This document shows positions 13,785 through 25,400 of a DNA stretch of 64,000 nt, piece after piece. Below the pieces are notes generated by a model. It was not told the DNA's origin. It saw nothing but the letters and a program-made list of their open reading frames with translations, and searched no databases. Within the stretch, counting starts at the first letter, position 1, and each line of letters starts with the position of its first letter. Both the position numbers and the translations under genes were made by a program. Source of the DNA: Lycocorax pyrrhopterus obiensis (taxonomy: Eukaryota; Chordata; Aves; Passeriformes; Paradisaeidae); NCBI GenBank assembly GCA_014706295.1, contig JACSVZ010000007.1, positions 34,885,633 to 34,949,632 of the forward strand. The letters are read 5' to 3'.

Positions 13785-14140
13785 ATTTTTGCTGACTGCG
13801 AGTCAGCAGTGCGCTCTTGTGGCCACAGGCCTGTCTGTGTACCAGGCACAGGAGAGGGATCACAGCCAACAGGCCAGAGAAGTGGCTGCTCACTGCTGCT
13901 TGCTTGGTGCCCAGAAGGCCACTCCTGGTGTACCCAGTCTGGGCTGAGACCTCAGAACAAAGATACAGACCAGGTGGAGAAAGACCTCTGGAGGGCCACC
14001 AAGATGACAAGAGAGGATGCAAAGCATGCTCTTTGACAAGGAGCTGAAGGAGCTGGATTTCTTGTGCTTTTAAGGAAGAGGCTGAGGGGAGCAGCTGCAG
14101 TCTTCCTAAGACTGTCTAAAGGGGAGTTGAAGAGATTCTG
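13785..14140 (+). mobile_element. Degraded CR1 LINE fragment
   Basis: A GC-rich island that aligns by eye with the C-terminal reverse transcriptase and 3' region of CR1. It contains GCGAGTCAGCAGTGCGCTCT, TGGAGGGCCACCAAGATGAC, GAGCTGAAGGAGCTGGATTT and GAAGAGGCTGAGGGGAGCAG in CR1 order. These correspond to the usual 'MSQQCA', 'RRATKM' and 'ELGLF' regions. It lacks the 3' terminal repeat. Overlapping open frames here (up to 107 codons) are by-products of the GC content. It may be a second piece of the insertion at 12945-13424 or an independent older copy; the two overlap in CR1 coordinates, which favours independence. Confidence 0.65.
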
Positions 14141-17100
14141 CAACTGAAAACAAATCTGGGGTTTGGTTTAGTAGTAAAATAACTGGCATTCCCTTTCTGT
14201 GCTTCCTCAAATTTTGGAATTATAAACAAATACAAACATTTAGCATATATGTAATAAAGGGTTGCCTTCTTCATACTCTTAAGGCTTACTAAACAGCACT
14301 GGTAATGAACCAACAGCAGTCAAGCATCAGAGGATGAAGGTCCTTTCTAATTGACTGACATTTACCCATTTAGCTCACATTCCTGATCAGAAATGGGACA
14401 TAATGGGACAGATTGTTAAGCTCAAATATAGCTTTGGAAAGGAGAATTTTTAGCATGTTTGGACAAATGTATTTGCACTAGTAGCCACCTCAAGGTTTGA
14501 ATATTATGGCCAATGCCTCACCGCCATTGGTGATAGAGCAGGAATTAAAGAAGAGGAATAACTCTAATGAGTTAAACATATACAAAGTAATTTTTTGTCT
14601 TCTCATGTGGGTTTAATGCTCTGGTTCTCTAGTTTAGGTATGTAGGACCATTTCAGTTTTGCCTTCTGTTATTAACAGTCTCTGAATTATTGTTGATATG
14701 ATCCTTCACAACTTTCACTTGACAGCTATTTATCTGCTTCAGCAAATATAACTTCCTTGTCTATATTTTTGAGCTCCAATTTATTGTCACTTATATTTAA
14801 CGAAAATGCCCAATCATATATTTATAAACCAGAGAATGGAAACTCTGAGCTCCTGGTGCAATTTATATATCTACAGTTCTGATTCACTGCCAAAGGTGCA
14901 GCTTCCCTGTATTTCATCTAGGTGAGGGCTATGAGTACATTTATCTCCTGAAATATCCCCTCACTTCATTATTTACTGTCTTGTCTCATCCCTAAGGCAA
15001 AATATCTAAATTTGCACCTAGATATATCTGCTAGGAAAATATCATCTGATGCTGTGGCCTATTTTTCTGCAGTAAAACTCTGTTATTTCTGATGGAAATG
15101 AAACAGTAAGGCACTCCAGTCAAGGCTTACCTTGTTCTGCCTATTTGTACATCACTAAGTGAAATAGAACTTTATTCCATTACTTCAATATGACTAACTG
15201 AATTAATATGCAAATTATATGTAACTGCTTAAGTTGGTGATTGCTGAAATATTGAAAAGAAATGCCTCTGCCCGTAATCCTCAATCAAAATAATCCAACA
15301 AAAAGCACTTATTATGGCAACATCGTGTAAGCATGTATTGGGATGGGGATAGAAATAATAGTACTAGATGATCACTTCCTTCATCACTTTTCTATAGCAC
15401 AGAGAATGTCTTCCATTAAATGTCAGCCTTGACTGAATCTGATGGAGAACAGCAAGTGAACAGCCTAATTTCATGAAGTCTTTTAGGATACAGTAAGTTT
15501 ATACTATTTTATTATCTTCTCTACCGTATTTGTAATGAAAAAATAATCAGGTTCTATTTGATTTTTGTCTGCAATAAATCTTGATCAAAAACTGAACCTG
15601 TGTGACTTTTTAATGCCTCACATACTTGATGAATTATAATGCTACTTTTTATTGCTTTGGCCTTTTCAATATTCAGCAATTTATCTGACTGATCACTTTT
15701 GCTTTCCTCCGTTTATAGCTTCACTGACTTTCCTGGTCTTTATCCAAAGTAAGCATATAAATATAGATTTTGCATAGAACAAAATAAACAAAACTTTCAA
15801 AATTAAAATGAGATCAGAAATAAAACCATACAGGTTCTTCTCTAGTAGTCTCAAGCTCATGCTGGATGTCATGTGTCAGAAGGTCTCACAGACACTACCA
15901 CACAATGAAATGTCAGCTTGAAAACTGAACTAAACAGGTAGAAATTTATATTCACTGCAGAATAAACTCTCCATATACCTTCAGTATTTCCACAATGTGC
16001 AACTCCCACCTCCATTTTACAAGATAACAATGAGCTGTGGGCTTTATTAAGTGCCATGCACAAGTGCAATCCCTTTCTTCAACTGCAGTTGTGTTCTGAG
16101 TTCAAACTGACAGATCTGAAAGGAACATATATGACAACTTAATACAACCCAGTAACTTGTAGCAAGAGGCTGCCTTATGCAAGCACATATTGTGTCATTC
16201 AAATGCCATAGATTTTCTGTACTTTCACACAATTGCCTATGAGGCCAGGAAAGTAATCCACCAGGATTATTTTCTCAAAAGCACTCACTACACAACCCAT
16301 AGAATAGTTCAGCTTACTCCAGTGCAAAACTCAAGTGGATATGAACCCCAGGAGACTTGCTGCCTTAGACCGTTGAGTACTGGTCAGGAGCCAATGTTGG
16401 CTGACTTGATCAGGAAAACTTCGTTGCAGATAAGACGTGCCAACTATACAGTAACAATATCCATTAAATACTTGTTACTTTCTCAAACTAGCTGTAGACA
16501 TTAAGGAAATTAACACTGAGAAATTTACAGTGAGAAAATAGAAGACTATTGATCTCACACCAAAGTGAGCTGGCACTGTTGTGATGATCCCTCTGAAGTG
16601 TATAGTCCTACCCAATACACAGAAGAAAGAGAAGAACAATTTGAGGTAGTAGAGGGAAATGACAGGATGGAGACTGTGGGAAATAATATCTAAACACATC
16701 CTTTCTCTTTCGTGGAGCAGTATTATGTCTTATTTGTTTGCTTGTTGGTTATTTTGGTTTTCCCCAGAACTTTGTTTTCTGAGGCATTTAACAATATATG
16801 TGGCACCATCTAGTGGCCTCGTAAAAATTGACTTGAATTGTGAGCAACTTAGCCTGTGTTATAAGTAACTTTTAGGAACATCTAAAGAGTTACTTAGGTA
16901 TAGAAATCCTGATAAGCGAAATCTTGAATTTTTAGTCAAAGCTGGCATGAAAGTTTCATCATTATGAAAATTCAGAACGATGTGTAGAAGCTTCTAATGT
17001 AATTCTTATAATAATTTATCACATTCTGATACTCTAATCTCAGATATCTGAATAAACGTGAATGCGATGAGGATGCAACATTCTTCTTTGATGTGAAATT

Positions 17101-19855
17101 CCAAGTCCAAATAAATGGCAAAGTCAGAGGAGAAGTCTACCAATCGGACTCTCATCTGACGCTCAGTTCTTGGATTTCTGCTGCAGCGTACACTGACTGA
17201 TTCTAATCTATATGTAATACAATGTATTAGAGATCACATCTTACATGTTATTGGTTTCAGAGTCATAGGACTTTCCTTCTCCTCAGATCTCTCTCTCTTT
17301 GAAAACTAGATTAATGCTTTAGGGTGGGAATGTATTGGATTTCTCCCTAAAATTCTTTTCAGATCTTCCCCAAACTGAGCTGATCTGTAGGTCTGTAGAT
17401 CTGTCCTCAGCCACTGAGTAGTTTGCACACTTTAAAATCATGCAGTTATACTGCTGCATTTCCTATGTCAGCCCTTCCTCAGTCTCACCTCTCTTCTCAG
17501 GTAGGAAGTGAAGATTAGGTAATTCTGTGTTTTACCATCCTCATATATACATATATACTTATAACACAAACTAAATTACTGCTTTCCTACAAAACACTGC
17601 TCTTGTTTAGGACTGATAGAGCTGCCTTTCTGTATAAGGCAGAACAAGATGCATGAAAGCAAGACTGTATTTGTACATAGTTGTAATAGGTGAAGTTACA
17701 AGAAAATTTTCAAGCGATACAATGAAGATCTGCAATACATCTCATTGTCACTGCAAAACCTTAATTTTTTAACTGTCTTCATGAATGAAAATTACTTTCT
17801 GCTGCAAGTTGCATTAAGTCTCTGAGCCTACACAAAATCTTTAGAAAGCAAATTCATTATCTTTTTCCTGGTCCATTTGTAGGATTTATGAGAAGGTCCT
17901 TAAGATAATGAGGTTATCTGTAATCCCAAACAATTAGCAAGTCCCCAAAAGCCTTGACATCAATGAGAAGTTTCTGAGCGGGGTTATTAAAAATCTGTAG
18001 ACTGATTATATAACTCCTAGAAACTCTGCTAGAGCAGTGAAAGCAACCTGTATAAAAAGGAGGCTTATAAATTCCTGTCTTTAGAAGGGCAGTTCATACT
18101 GACTGACAAAGTGGTAAACTAAGATTAAAATTACCTTCATAACAAAAAGTTAGATTACTTCAACCAGTGCAGAGTTAAGGAATTTTTCTTCAATATTTCT
18201 GCTGCATGTGTACGTGGCCTGGTGCAGACAATCCCAATCTCACTCAGCTTGTACCTTGGAGCAATTTACCTTCAGGTTAGAAATGGTTAATCTCTCAGAA
18301 AAACCAATCAGTTCATGTGATGTGCTACATTTACTCTGCTCCACTGCTTCTATCTAGCTTGGAGGTAGCTAATTTGAAGACATTTTTATTTTGTCCTGTG
18401 CTATGGAACTGGTTTATTCTAAATCTCCTTGAGTGAAGTACAGTGTGTGGATTCAGCAGTCATGCTTGAAATAGCAACTATTTACAATCCTGGTTTTCTG
18501 AAAAAAAGAGAAATTTCTCTCTGCCTTTTAGCGTATTTGCAGTCTGTTCTAGTCTGCAATTGCCTTCAATTGTAATTACTGTCCAATTTTTTTTCTAGAA
18601 TTCCTATAGTATGAAACAGCACTCCTTCCTTATTGATTTCTAAATCTTTCTAAATTTGATCTCTTATTAAGATAATTTTTCCATCATTAAATAATGATGA
18701 CCAATAAAATGAAAAATGGTGTAAATAAAACCTTTCTAAAAAATTAGCTACCTCATACTGGGTCAATCCCAGATATATGCATTCTCCCCTTATTTAAAGC
18801 ATCTTGAAACTAAAACAGCTGCTGTTGGCTTTGTTACTACATCAGATTCAACTTAGGAAAGGACACGGTAATGAGAGCTGAAAAGTGGGAATTCTCTGAT
18901 TCAGAAACATCTAGAAATTCCCTGGATAGGAGAAGATAAATTCTGGTAATCTGCAAACACCACAGATGGCCATGTAGCTGGGTCGAAAAATGAGACTTCT
19001 TTCTGCCAGCAACAGATATTCATGACTTTGCTAAAGAGGCAATTGAAAGGGAGGTTGAAACAAGTCCAGAGGTGAAAAAATGTATAAAGTACAGACCCCA
19101 GAAGTCTTCATGAATACTTAATTTCAGAAGGAAGTGAATATAGAATATCCCCATGTGAAACAACAGAAACAACAGTCTGTGAAAATCAGACCGCAGAGTA
19201 ATGACAGTTAAGCATTTGAACTTTCCAAATGAAATACTGGTATAATTCTTGCATATATTCAGTCTTATTAAAATTTTCCTTACTCCTCTGGAGAAAATTT
19301 CAAGGAATTCAATACTAGAAATTGTTTCCTAAATTACTTGAGATTATACTTTTGAATCCTAATAACAATTAATTTCAAATCCTAATAACAATTCATTATG
19401 GTCCCCTACATCAGCTCTGCTCGAGCTTTTAGAAATCAGCTGTGAAAGCCTCACATAAAGTTAACAGCCAATGAATTTATAGGAACTCATGATTTTCTCA
19501 GTTGGTAGATTGTGCGGATGAATGCATAAGGGTCATAAGAATTTGGGGTGCCAACCGCTGCAGTGTTTGGTTTCTTTTTGTCTGTTGCACTGCCTGCTGC
19601 AACTCACAATGACCTTATAAAGATTGGGAGAGAGAAAGACAGAAAGGCTAGCAGGAACTAGCCAGTGTAAATTCCCTTTGCACTTGCATGCAGTGCTGAA
19701 ACCTGAGACACATTGGAATAAAAGCTGCCAGGCTGATTTGAAGCCTTGTTTGTACTAGTAAAAATATGAGGCTACAAGGATCACTAACAGTAACCAAATG
19801 AATGACCAGATCCATTGCTGTTCAGGAGTTACAGTCCTAAGTTCTGCGTGGTCAT
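14141..19855. other. Intergenic AT-rich DNA, no gene seen
   Basis: 5.7 kb without a recognisable gene or dispersed repeat. A short tandem duplication lies at 19350-19393: AATCCTAATAACAATT occurs at 19355-19370 and 19378-19393, with a period of 23. The open frames are short chance frames. Confidence 0.5.
19350..19393. repeat. Two-copy tandem duplication, period 23
   Basis: AATCCTAATAACAATT is present twice, 23 bases apart, with similar flanks (TTTTG versus TTTCA before each copy). It looks like replication slippage. Confidence 0.75.
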
Positions 19856-20421
19856 TGTGGGACAACCCCAGCCAGCAGCTCAGCCCTACTCAGCCACTTA
19901 TTCTTTCCAAGAATGGGAAAGAGAATTGGGAGGGTAAACTGAGAAAAATTGTGCATTGAGATAAAGACAGTTTAATAGGTAAAGCAAAAGCTGGGTATGC
20001 ATGAAAAGAAAGACAAGAACTGATTCACCACTTTCCCTGGGCAGGCAGGTGTTCAGCCATCCCCAGGAAAGCAGAGCCACATCACACATGGTGGTTACTT
20101 GGGAAAACACTGTATCTCAGAATGTTTCCCCTTTCCTCTTCTTTCACCCAGGTTTTATTGTTGAGCATGATGATGTACAATATAGAATATCCCTTTGGTC
20201 ATTTGGGGTCAGCTGTCCTGGCCGTGTTCCCTCTCAGCTTCGTGTATTCCCCCAGCCCACTTGCTGGAGAGGAGGTGTGAGAAACAATCTTGGTGCTGTG
20301 CAAACACTGCTTAACAATGGCTAGAGCATTCCTGAGTTACCAACGTTGTTTTCATCACAGACCAGAAACACAATTCCATAATATGAAGAAAAATAACTCT
20401 ATCTTAGCCCAAACCAGTACA
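19856..20421 (-). mobile_element. Solitary LTR with perfect 5-bp target-site duplication
   Basis: A 566-bp solitary LTR on the minus strand. It begins TGTACTGGTTTGGGCTAAGA at 20421 and ends ...GGTTGTCCCACA at 19856. Both flanks carry GTCAT (19851-19855 and 20422-20426), an exact 5-bp target-site duplication, which fixes the boundaries. Internal features shared with the other LTRs here include the plus-strand text GAATATCCCTTTGGTCA and GAGCATGATGATGT, which mark the region around the promoter. The TATA box position appears mutated. No internal retroviral sequence is attached. The insertion is old enough for many scattered substitutions, but its duplication is still intact. Confidence 0.92.
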
Positions 20422-21059
20422 GTCATATAGAAATTATATAATAATATAATAATATAATTTTGTCACAGGCAGACTCAAGGTTTCACAGCAGTGTTTCAAA
20501 ATTAATGAGGTTAAAATTGCAAACACCTGCTTGGACTTTCTGACCCAGCATAGCATGACTGCCTGAGAGAAGGGAGTTGAAAGGAAGAGCAGTTCTTCTC
20601 TGGCTCCATGCTGGGATCTTTCCAGACCTCCTTTGTCTACCAGCAGGAGGATGAGGGAAAACAAAGCCAGGGAGTGGGATAAATTTTCTCATTATTGAGG
20701 CTCAGAGGATTGTATAATCTCAGCAGACCAGGTGGTGCCGGGGGGAGCTGCTCTGCTATCACTGTGATTTTCATGTCTCTCTTTTGCTGCCTTAGGCAAC
20801 TGCCTACGTGATCTGGGCCTACAGCTACTCCCTGCCTTGGCAGATACGCTCCATAAAATTAATATGTCAGGCTTAGAAAATTCACTGGGGAGCTGTCTCA
20901 TTGTTAATTATGTTTTTGAGTTACCATACAAGTATGAAAAACTGAATTATTTTGAATGACTATCAGACTAAAAGTTTGTTTGTTTATAGAATAGACCAGT
21001 GACACAGAGGATACTGCAAAAAGACAAGTGCTTATAGTTGCTGACTGTCTGTTAAGGAG
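20422..21059. other. Spacer with an unexplained GC-richer patch
   Basis: The first 40 bases hold ATA/ATAATA repeats (20439-20458). From about 20560 to 20860 the base composition rises above the surroundings. Minus-strand open frames of 69-76 codons cross it. I could not match the patch to CR1, an LTR or a coding exon, and it may be an older degraded repeat. Confidence 0.4.
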
Positions 21060-22440
21060 CGTTGAGGTTCCCACTGCTGGCCTGACAGGGAGTCGTGAGA
21101 GGTGTGCTGACTTCCCAGATCTGAGGTGTTGCTGAGAGAGTGCCTCTACTTGTCCAGATCACAGATTACTCTCCGTTGCTCCTCTTTCATGTGGGCATGA
21201 ATGACATCGCAAACTGGAACCTGGGCAAAGTCAAGGACAACTACAAAGCCCTGCGAGTGCAAGCATGAAGTACTGGTGCCCAAGTTTTCTTTCTTTCATT
21301 TTGCTGGTTAGAGAAAAGGGTGCAGCCAGCAATAGATGTATAATGCAAATCAACTACTGGCTTTGTGGGTGATGTCTTCATGAGGGTTTTGGGTTTTATG
21401 ACAATGGGAGATTCTTTGGTGACTATAGCCTGTTAGAGAGGGATGGGATCCACTTATCTAGAAGAGACAAGGGAATCTTTGGCAGCAGACTGGCCAACAT
21501 GTTGAGGTGGACTTTAAACTGAAGGACTTGGGGGACAGGGTCTAAAGTGGCAATGCTCATGTCATTGCAACAAACTGGGGATGAACCAGACCAACTAGAG
21601 CAGTGACAAATATTCCTGAGCTACCTCCCGAGATGGGAAGCAGAACACTAACCACCTGGAGTGTATGCATACATGCACATACAGCCTGGGGAAAAAACCA
21701 GGAGGAACCGGAGCTCCACACGCAGTCAGGAAGTTATAATCTCATAGGAGTAACTGAAACATGGAGCAACGACTCACATGACTGACGGATCACTATGGAT
21801 GGCTATACTGTTTCATAGAGATAGGCAGAAAAGAAGAGGAGGACTCATGCTCTGTGTTGTGGAGAACCTTTAATGTACATTTGTTGGTAGAACAATACAG
21901 CAGTTCACATATCATCCACCACGTTTCCAGAATGCATAGAGGACTGCTTCTTCTTACAAACATCAGATGTCTAAAGCAGGAATGAAGCACTGCTTGGTTT
22001 GTTACTCACAAACCAAGAAAAGCTTTGCAGTATCTCATTTACTGATAGTCTTGTCTGCAGTGATCACAATATTGTGGAGTTTTGGATCCTGATGAGTACA
22101 CTGAAGGTTTTTACTACGACGAAGATTTTAGATTTTAGAAGAGGAAATGCCAATTCAGAGCTCAAATGAGAGGAGTTCGATGAGAAGCTTCCATGGAGGA
22201 TAAAGGAGCTAGAAAGTGCTGGGAATTTTTCAAGAACCCTCTCCTGTAATCACAAAACCTGTTTATCTCCTTTAAAAGTAAGGGAAACAGGTGGAGCAAG
22301 CAACATCCTTGGCTTACCTGTGAGCTTCTGAATCTGCTCTAAACCAAAAGAGAAGCAATTCAGAGATGGACAAGCAGATGAACACCTCTTGAGAACTACA
22401 AAGGTATTTTGGAGTTTTCTGAATAGTTAGAAATAGTCTT
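21060..22440 (+). mobile_element. CR1 LINE 5' region: decayed ORF1 esterase and ORF2 endonuclease
   Basis: This plus-strand block carries the upstream part of CR1, which is rarely retained. Around 21188 the frame reads HVGMNDIANWNLGKVKDNYK, resembling the SGNH/GDSL-esterase region of CR1 ORF1. It stops soon after (TGA following GCA near 21265). The esterase C-terminal block is found in another frame at 21442-21522 (DGIHLSRRDKGIFGSRLAN, with the Asp-x-x-His of block V, then TGA), so at least one frameshift separates them. Next comes the start of the ORF2 endonuclease: IGVTETWSNDSHD ends at a stop near 21785, and SDHNIVEFWIL starts at 22059, carrying the conserved Glu of 'TETW' and the 'SDH' motif. 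The sequence between is shortened. Similarity fades near 22440 without reverse transcriptase or a 3' tail. No product is expected. Confidence 0.78.
21188..22160 (+). pseudogene. Remnant CR1 ORF1/ORF2 coding sequence
   Basis: This is the recognisable coding part of the CR1 block: the ORF1 esterase-like segment (frame shifts between 21188 and 21442), its stop at 21520-21522, then endonuclease pieces up to the text following SDH (22059-22067) and ILDFRRGNANSE. Several stops and at least two frame changes make it non-functional. In active CR1 elements ORF2 encodes an apurinic-like endonuclease plus reverse transcriptase; only endonuclease remnants are seen here. Confidence 0.7.
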
Positions 22441-25400
22441 GTTCTTAACTCTCTCCTCACTGAAGTAATTCTGAGATATTTCATCTACATTCTAAAGATA
22501 AAAGATCTGAAAGAAATACAAATAAATTTTGGGTGTGGGTCCAGACAGCGTGTGAAGCAGACCACTCAAGTGCTTCAATAACCATTAAACTGCACAGGGT
22601 TAATTCTGACTGGAAAACGACACATTCTTAAGAGAATTTCATTATCTTAAAACCACTGATAACAGATCTGCAGTGGAACATGCTGCTATGAATTAGTTCA
22701 GCATTTGTTCCTGTTTCATTATGAGGATTGACGCTTTCAACAAATGTCATGGCAATTAGCATTTTATGCAGTGCCATGAAGAAATGGCTGTTGGAAAAAT
22801 CAACAGCTTTTCTAAAAGTCAGCACCTTCTGCCTGTCTTTATGAAACCACTGGTCACTCTGGAATATTAAGTGACATCATTGCTGCAAGAATTATGTCTC
22901 TTGTGATGTTTGGCTTGGGCATATGGTCATTACAGAAATGAAACTGCCAACGGTTGTGACAGCAATCCTCACCACTGCACATGGGTATGGTTCAATCATC
23001 CATTTCCATTTGGCAAATAAGTCTCCTTCAGGGCAAATAATCTTTTTATAGTAATATTTTCTCTCTGAATTTTCTCCAGAGATACTTGCTCTAAGATATT
23101 TTTTGTGCAGCAGCAGGTGACTGGTGATTCCTTCTTGCTTTCCACCATGACTCTCTCCAGTCCCTCTCTGACAAAGCTGCAAAGAGAGCCTCTTCATGCA
23201 TGAAACCCGTGCATCCATTATAAATGTTCCCATTGGCAAACACTGAAATGTGATGCTGTCTCAACAATATGGTCATATGAAGCAGGAAAATAGAGCTGAG
23301 CCTCAATCAAAAGCTCTGCTCTCTGTGTTTATAAGATTTATATTGGCCAAAGTTAGCAACAGCAGAAAACCCCAAACTGGGTTTTATTCCATATTTGCTT
23401 CTTTTGGACTCAGTAAACAATTTTTTCAGAGAGATCCTGCCAGCAACAACCAGCCCCAAAACATGTGACAGAGCTACACATGCAAAGAAGAACCTCAGCC
23501 CATTCTGGAAGTGCATGAACCACTGATGTTACCTATTCCTATCACAGTAATGTAACGATGCCAGTAAAATGAAGATGATTTTGATATCAACTGACACTAA
23601 GCAGTGCTTAGGAGGGCAAAAAATCAAAGAAAATACAGTTTCTGACCAGCATGCTTGGAACATTTAGTAGACAGCATATTCTTCAGGTGGACCACAAAAC
23701 CATGCAGTGCTTTTCATCAAATTATAGAGCCTGCCAACCATGAGTGTCTTCTTGGAAGAGTCACTTTCCTTATTGTAAAATATCCATTTCAACTTGAGGC
23801 ACAGAAAAATTTGATACCTGTTTTATAACAAACCTCAGAAACTACATCTGTGCTCTTAGGTAAGCCATGTATGAAAATAAAACCTCGACCTATTAATCTA
23901 CACAGCTGGAATGAGAAGCATATGCTACATGATAGGCAAATATGTGACTGACTTTTAATGGAAATAACAGACACGTCTAGTTTTGGAAGGAGTCCATGCT
24001 TACTCCTCTGTTCCACTAAAAGCAGTGACAGAACTGAGATATTCACTATTTCAAAGCAAAGGGCTAATTTAAGCATTTCATGGGCTTAGCTTTCCTGATT
24101 CTTGAAGGAAATGTATTTTTTAGATGTCCCAGAGTCATCCCCTATCTTTCCTTGGCCCTGCCTGGTTCAGGCAGTCAGAAACTGTGGGGCACACTTGCAG
24201 CAGCAGAGGTGAGCTGTGAAGCAAAACATCTCCCCAGGGTGGCCAGTCCTTCAAAAAACTTATTGTCATCATCATTTTTTGTCATAAGAAGGCAAACTGC
24301 ACAAATTGCACTTAAAAACTTTTGGGGGACATTTGGGTTATATTCATATTGCAAAGTTCTGTCTGTGCACATCACTTTAACTTACAAATAAGAAATGTTC
24401 TGTTTCTTTAAAATACGTTACATAACATGTACTAACACTGCATGAAAATGAATACAAAGGTCTCTCTCATGTGTCGCCACATTTCATAGTATATATTGAG
24501 ATATTAGTAAACATAAATACTGCGTAAGTGGGTTGTACACCTCTAGTGCCCAGGGTTTCTTTATGCATATTAGCACTCTGAGCTCCACTGCTGCTTCTTT
24601 TTGTACACCTGGATCCAGGCAACAGGTCATTAAGTTAGTTTCATGATATGTAAATATCCACTGTAATTTGGCAGCTGGAGTAGATTTTAATAAACACCAC
24701 TTTTTGGAAATCTAGCATAACTGAAATGTGTACCTACCATGAGATTACTAATAGCCAGTAAAAGTAGCTTAGAAAGCAGGCAGTAAATAAGCTCTGTAAT
24801 TGAAAATGCTATGTGTTCTGCTGGAAAAAAATATGATTTTACCAATTACTTCAGTGTTATTGGGCAGATTTCCCTCCACAGGCCAGATAATATCTTTGCA
24901 GAACAAGTGCAGCAGCAGATAAGTGACAGTAGAAGATGATGCCAGATTGTACTGAGACAAGTTTCAGGACTGAGCCAAATTCTGCTGTGTGCAATGGCTC
25001 TGATTCTTAGGAATAGTCAGTATACACATAAGGTTAAACACTGATGCAGTTTTTTTCAGAGCTGGGCAAAATATGATCCATAAAGTAAGGACATTATTTG
25101 CATAAAACAAATTACTAAAAATAGCTACAATAGGGGCAGCTTTGCTGCCATTATTTTATCGTAGCATAACTGAGCTGCTGTTTTGATTCAAGTAAATAGG
25201 CAAGTTTTAAGTTGCTTCTCTTTTTGTTATAAATGAAGATACCAGAGGCTTTTTTATTATTTGTTTTTTTTTCAAGAATTCGTCCCCATTGTTTTCCAGT
25301 TGTATTGGACATATTTCAACTTACACATCAGAATTTAACACTAAACTAGAGATTTATTTTCTTACTCCTGGGCTTACAATCTTTATTTAGTTTCTCATTG

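Noticed and set aside
13713..14047. 107- and 76-codon overlapping plus-strand frames
   Set aside because: They lie in a GC-rich degraded CR1 fragment and follow its sequence, not a host gene.
22892..23306. Overlapping minus-strand frames of 115 and 71 codons
   Set aside because: No family resemblance, no preferred frame between the two, and no convincing exon borders.
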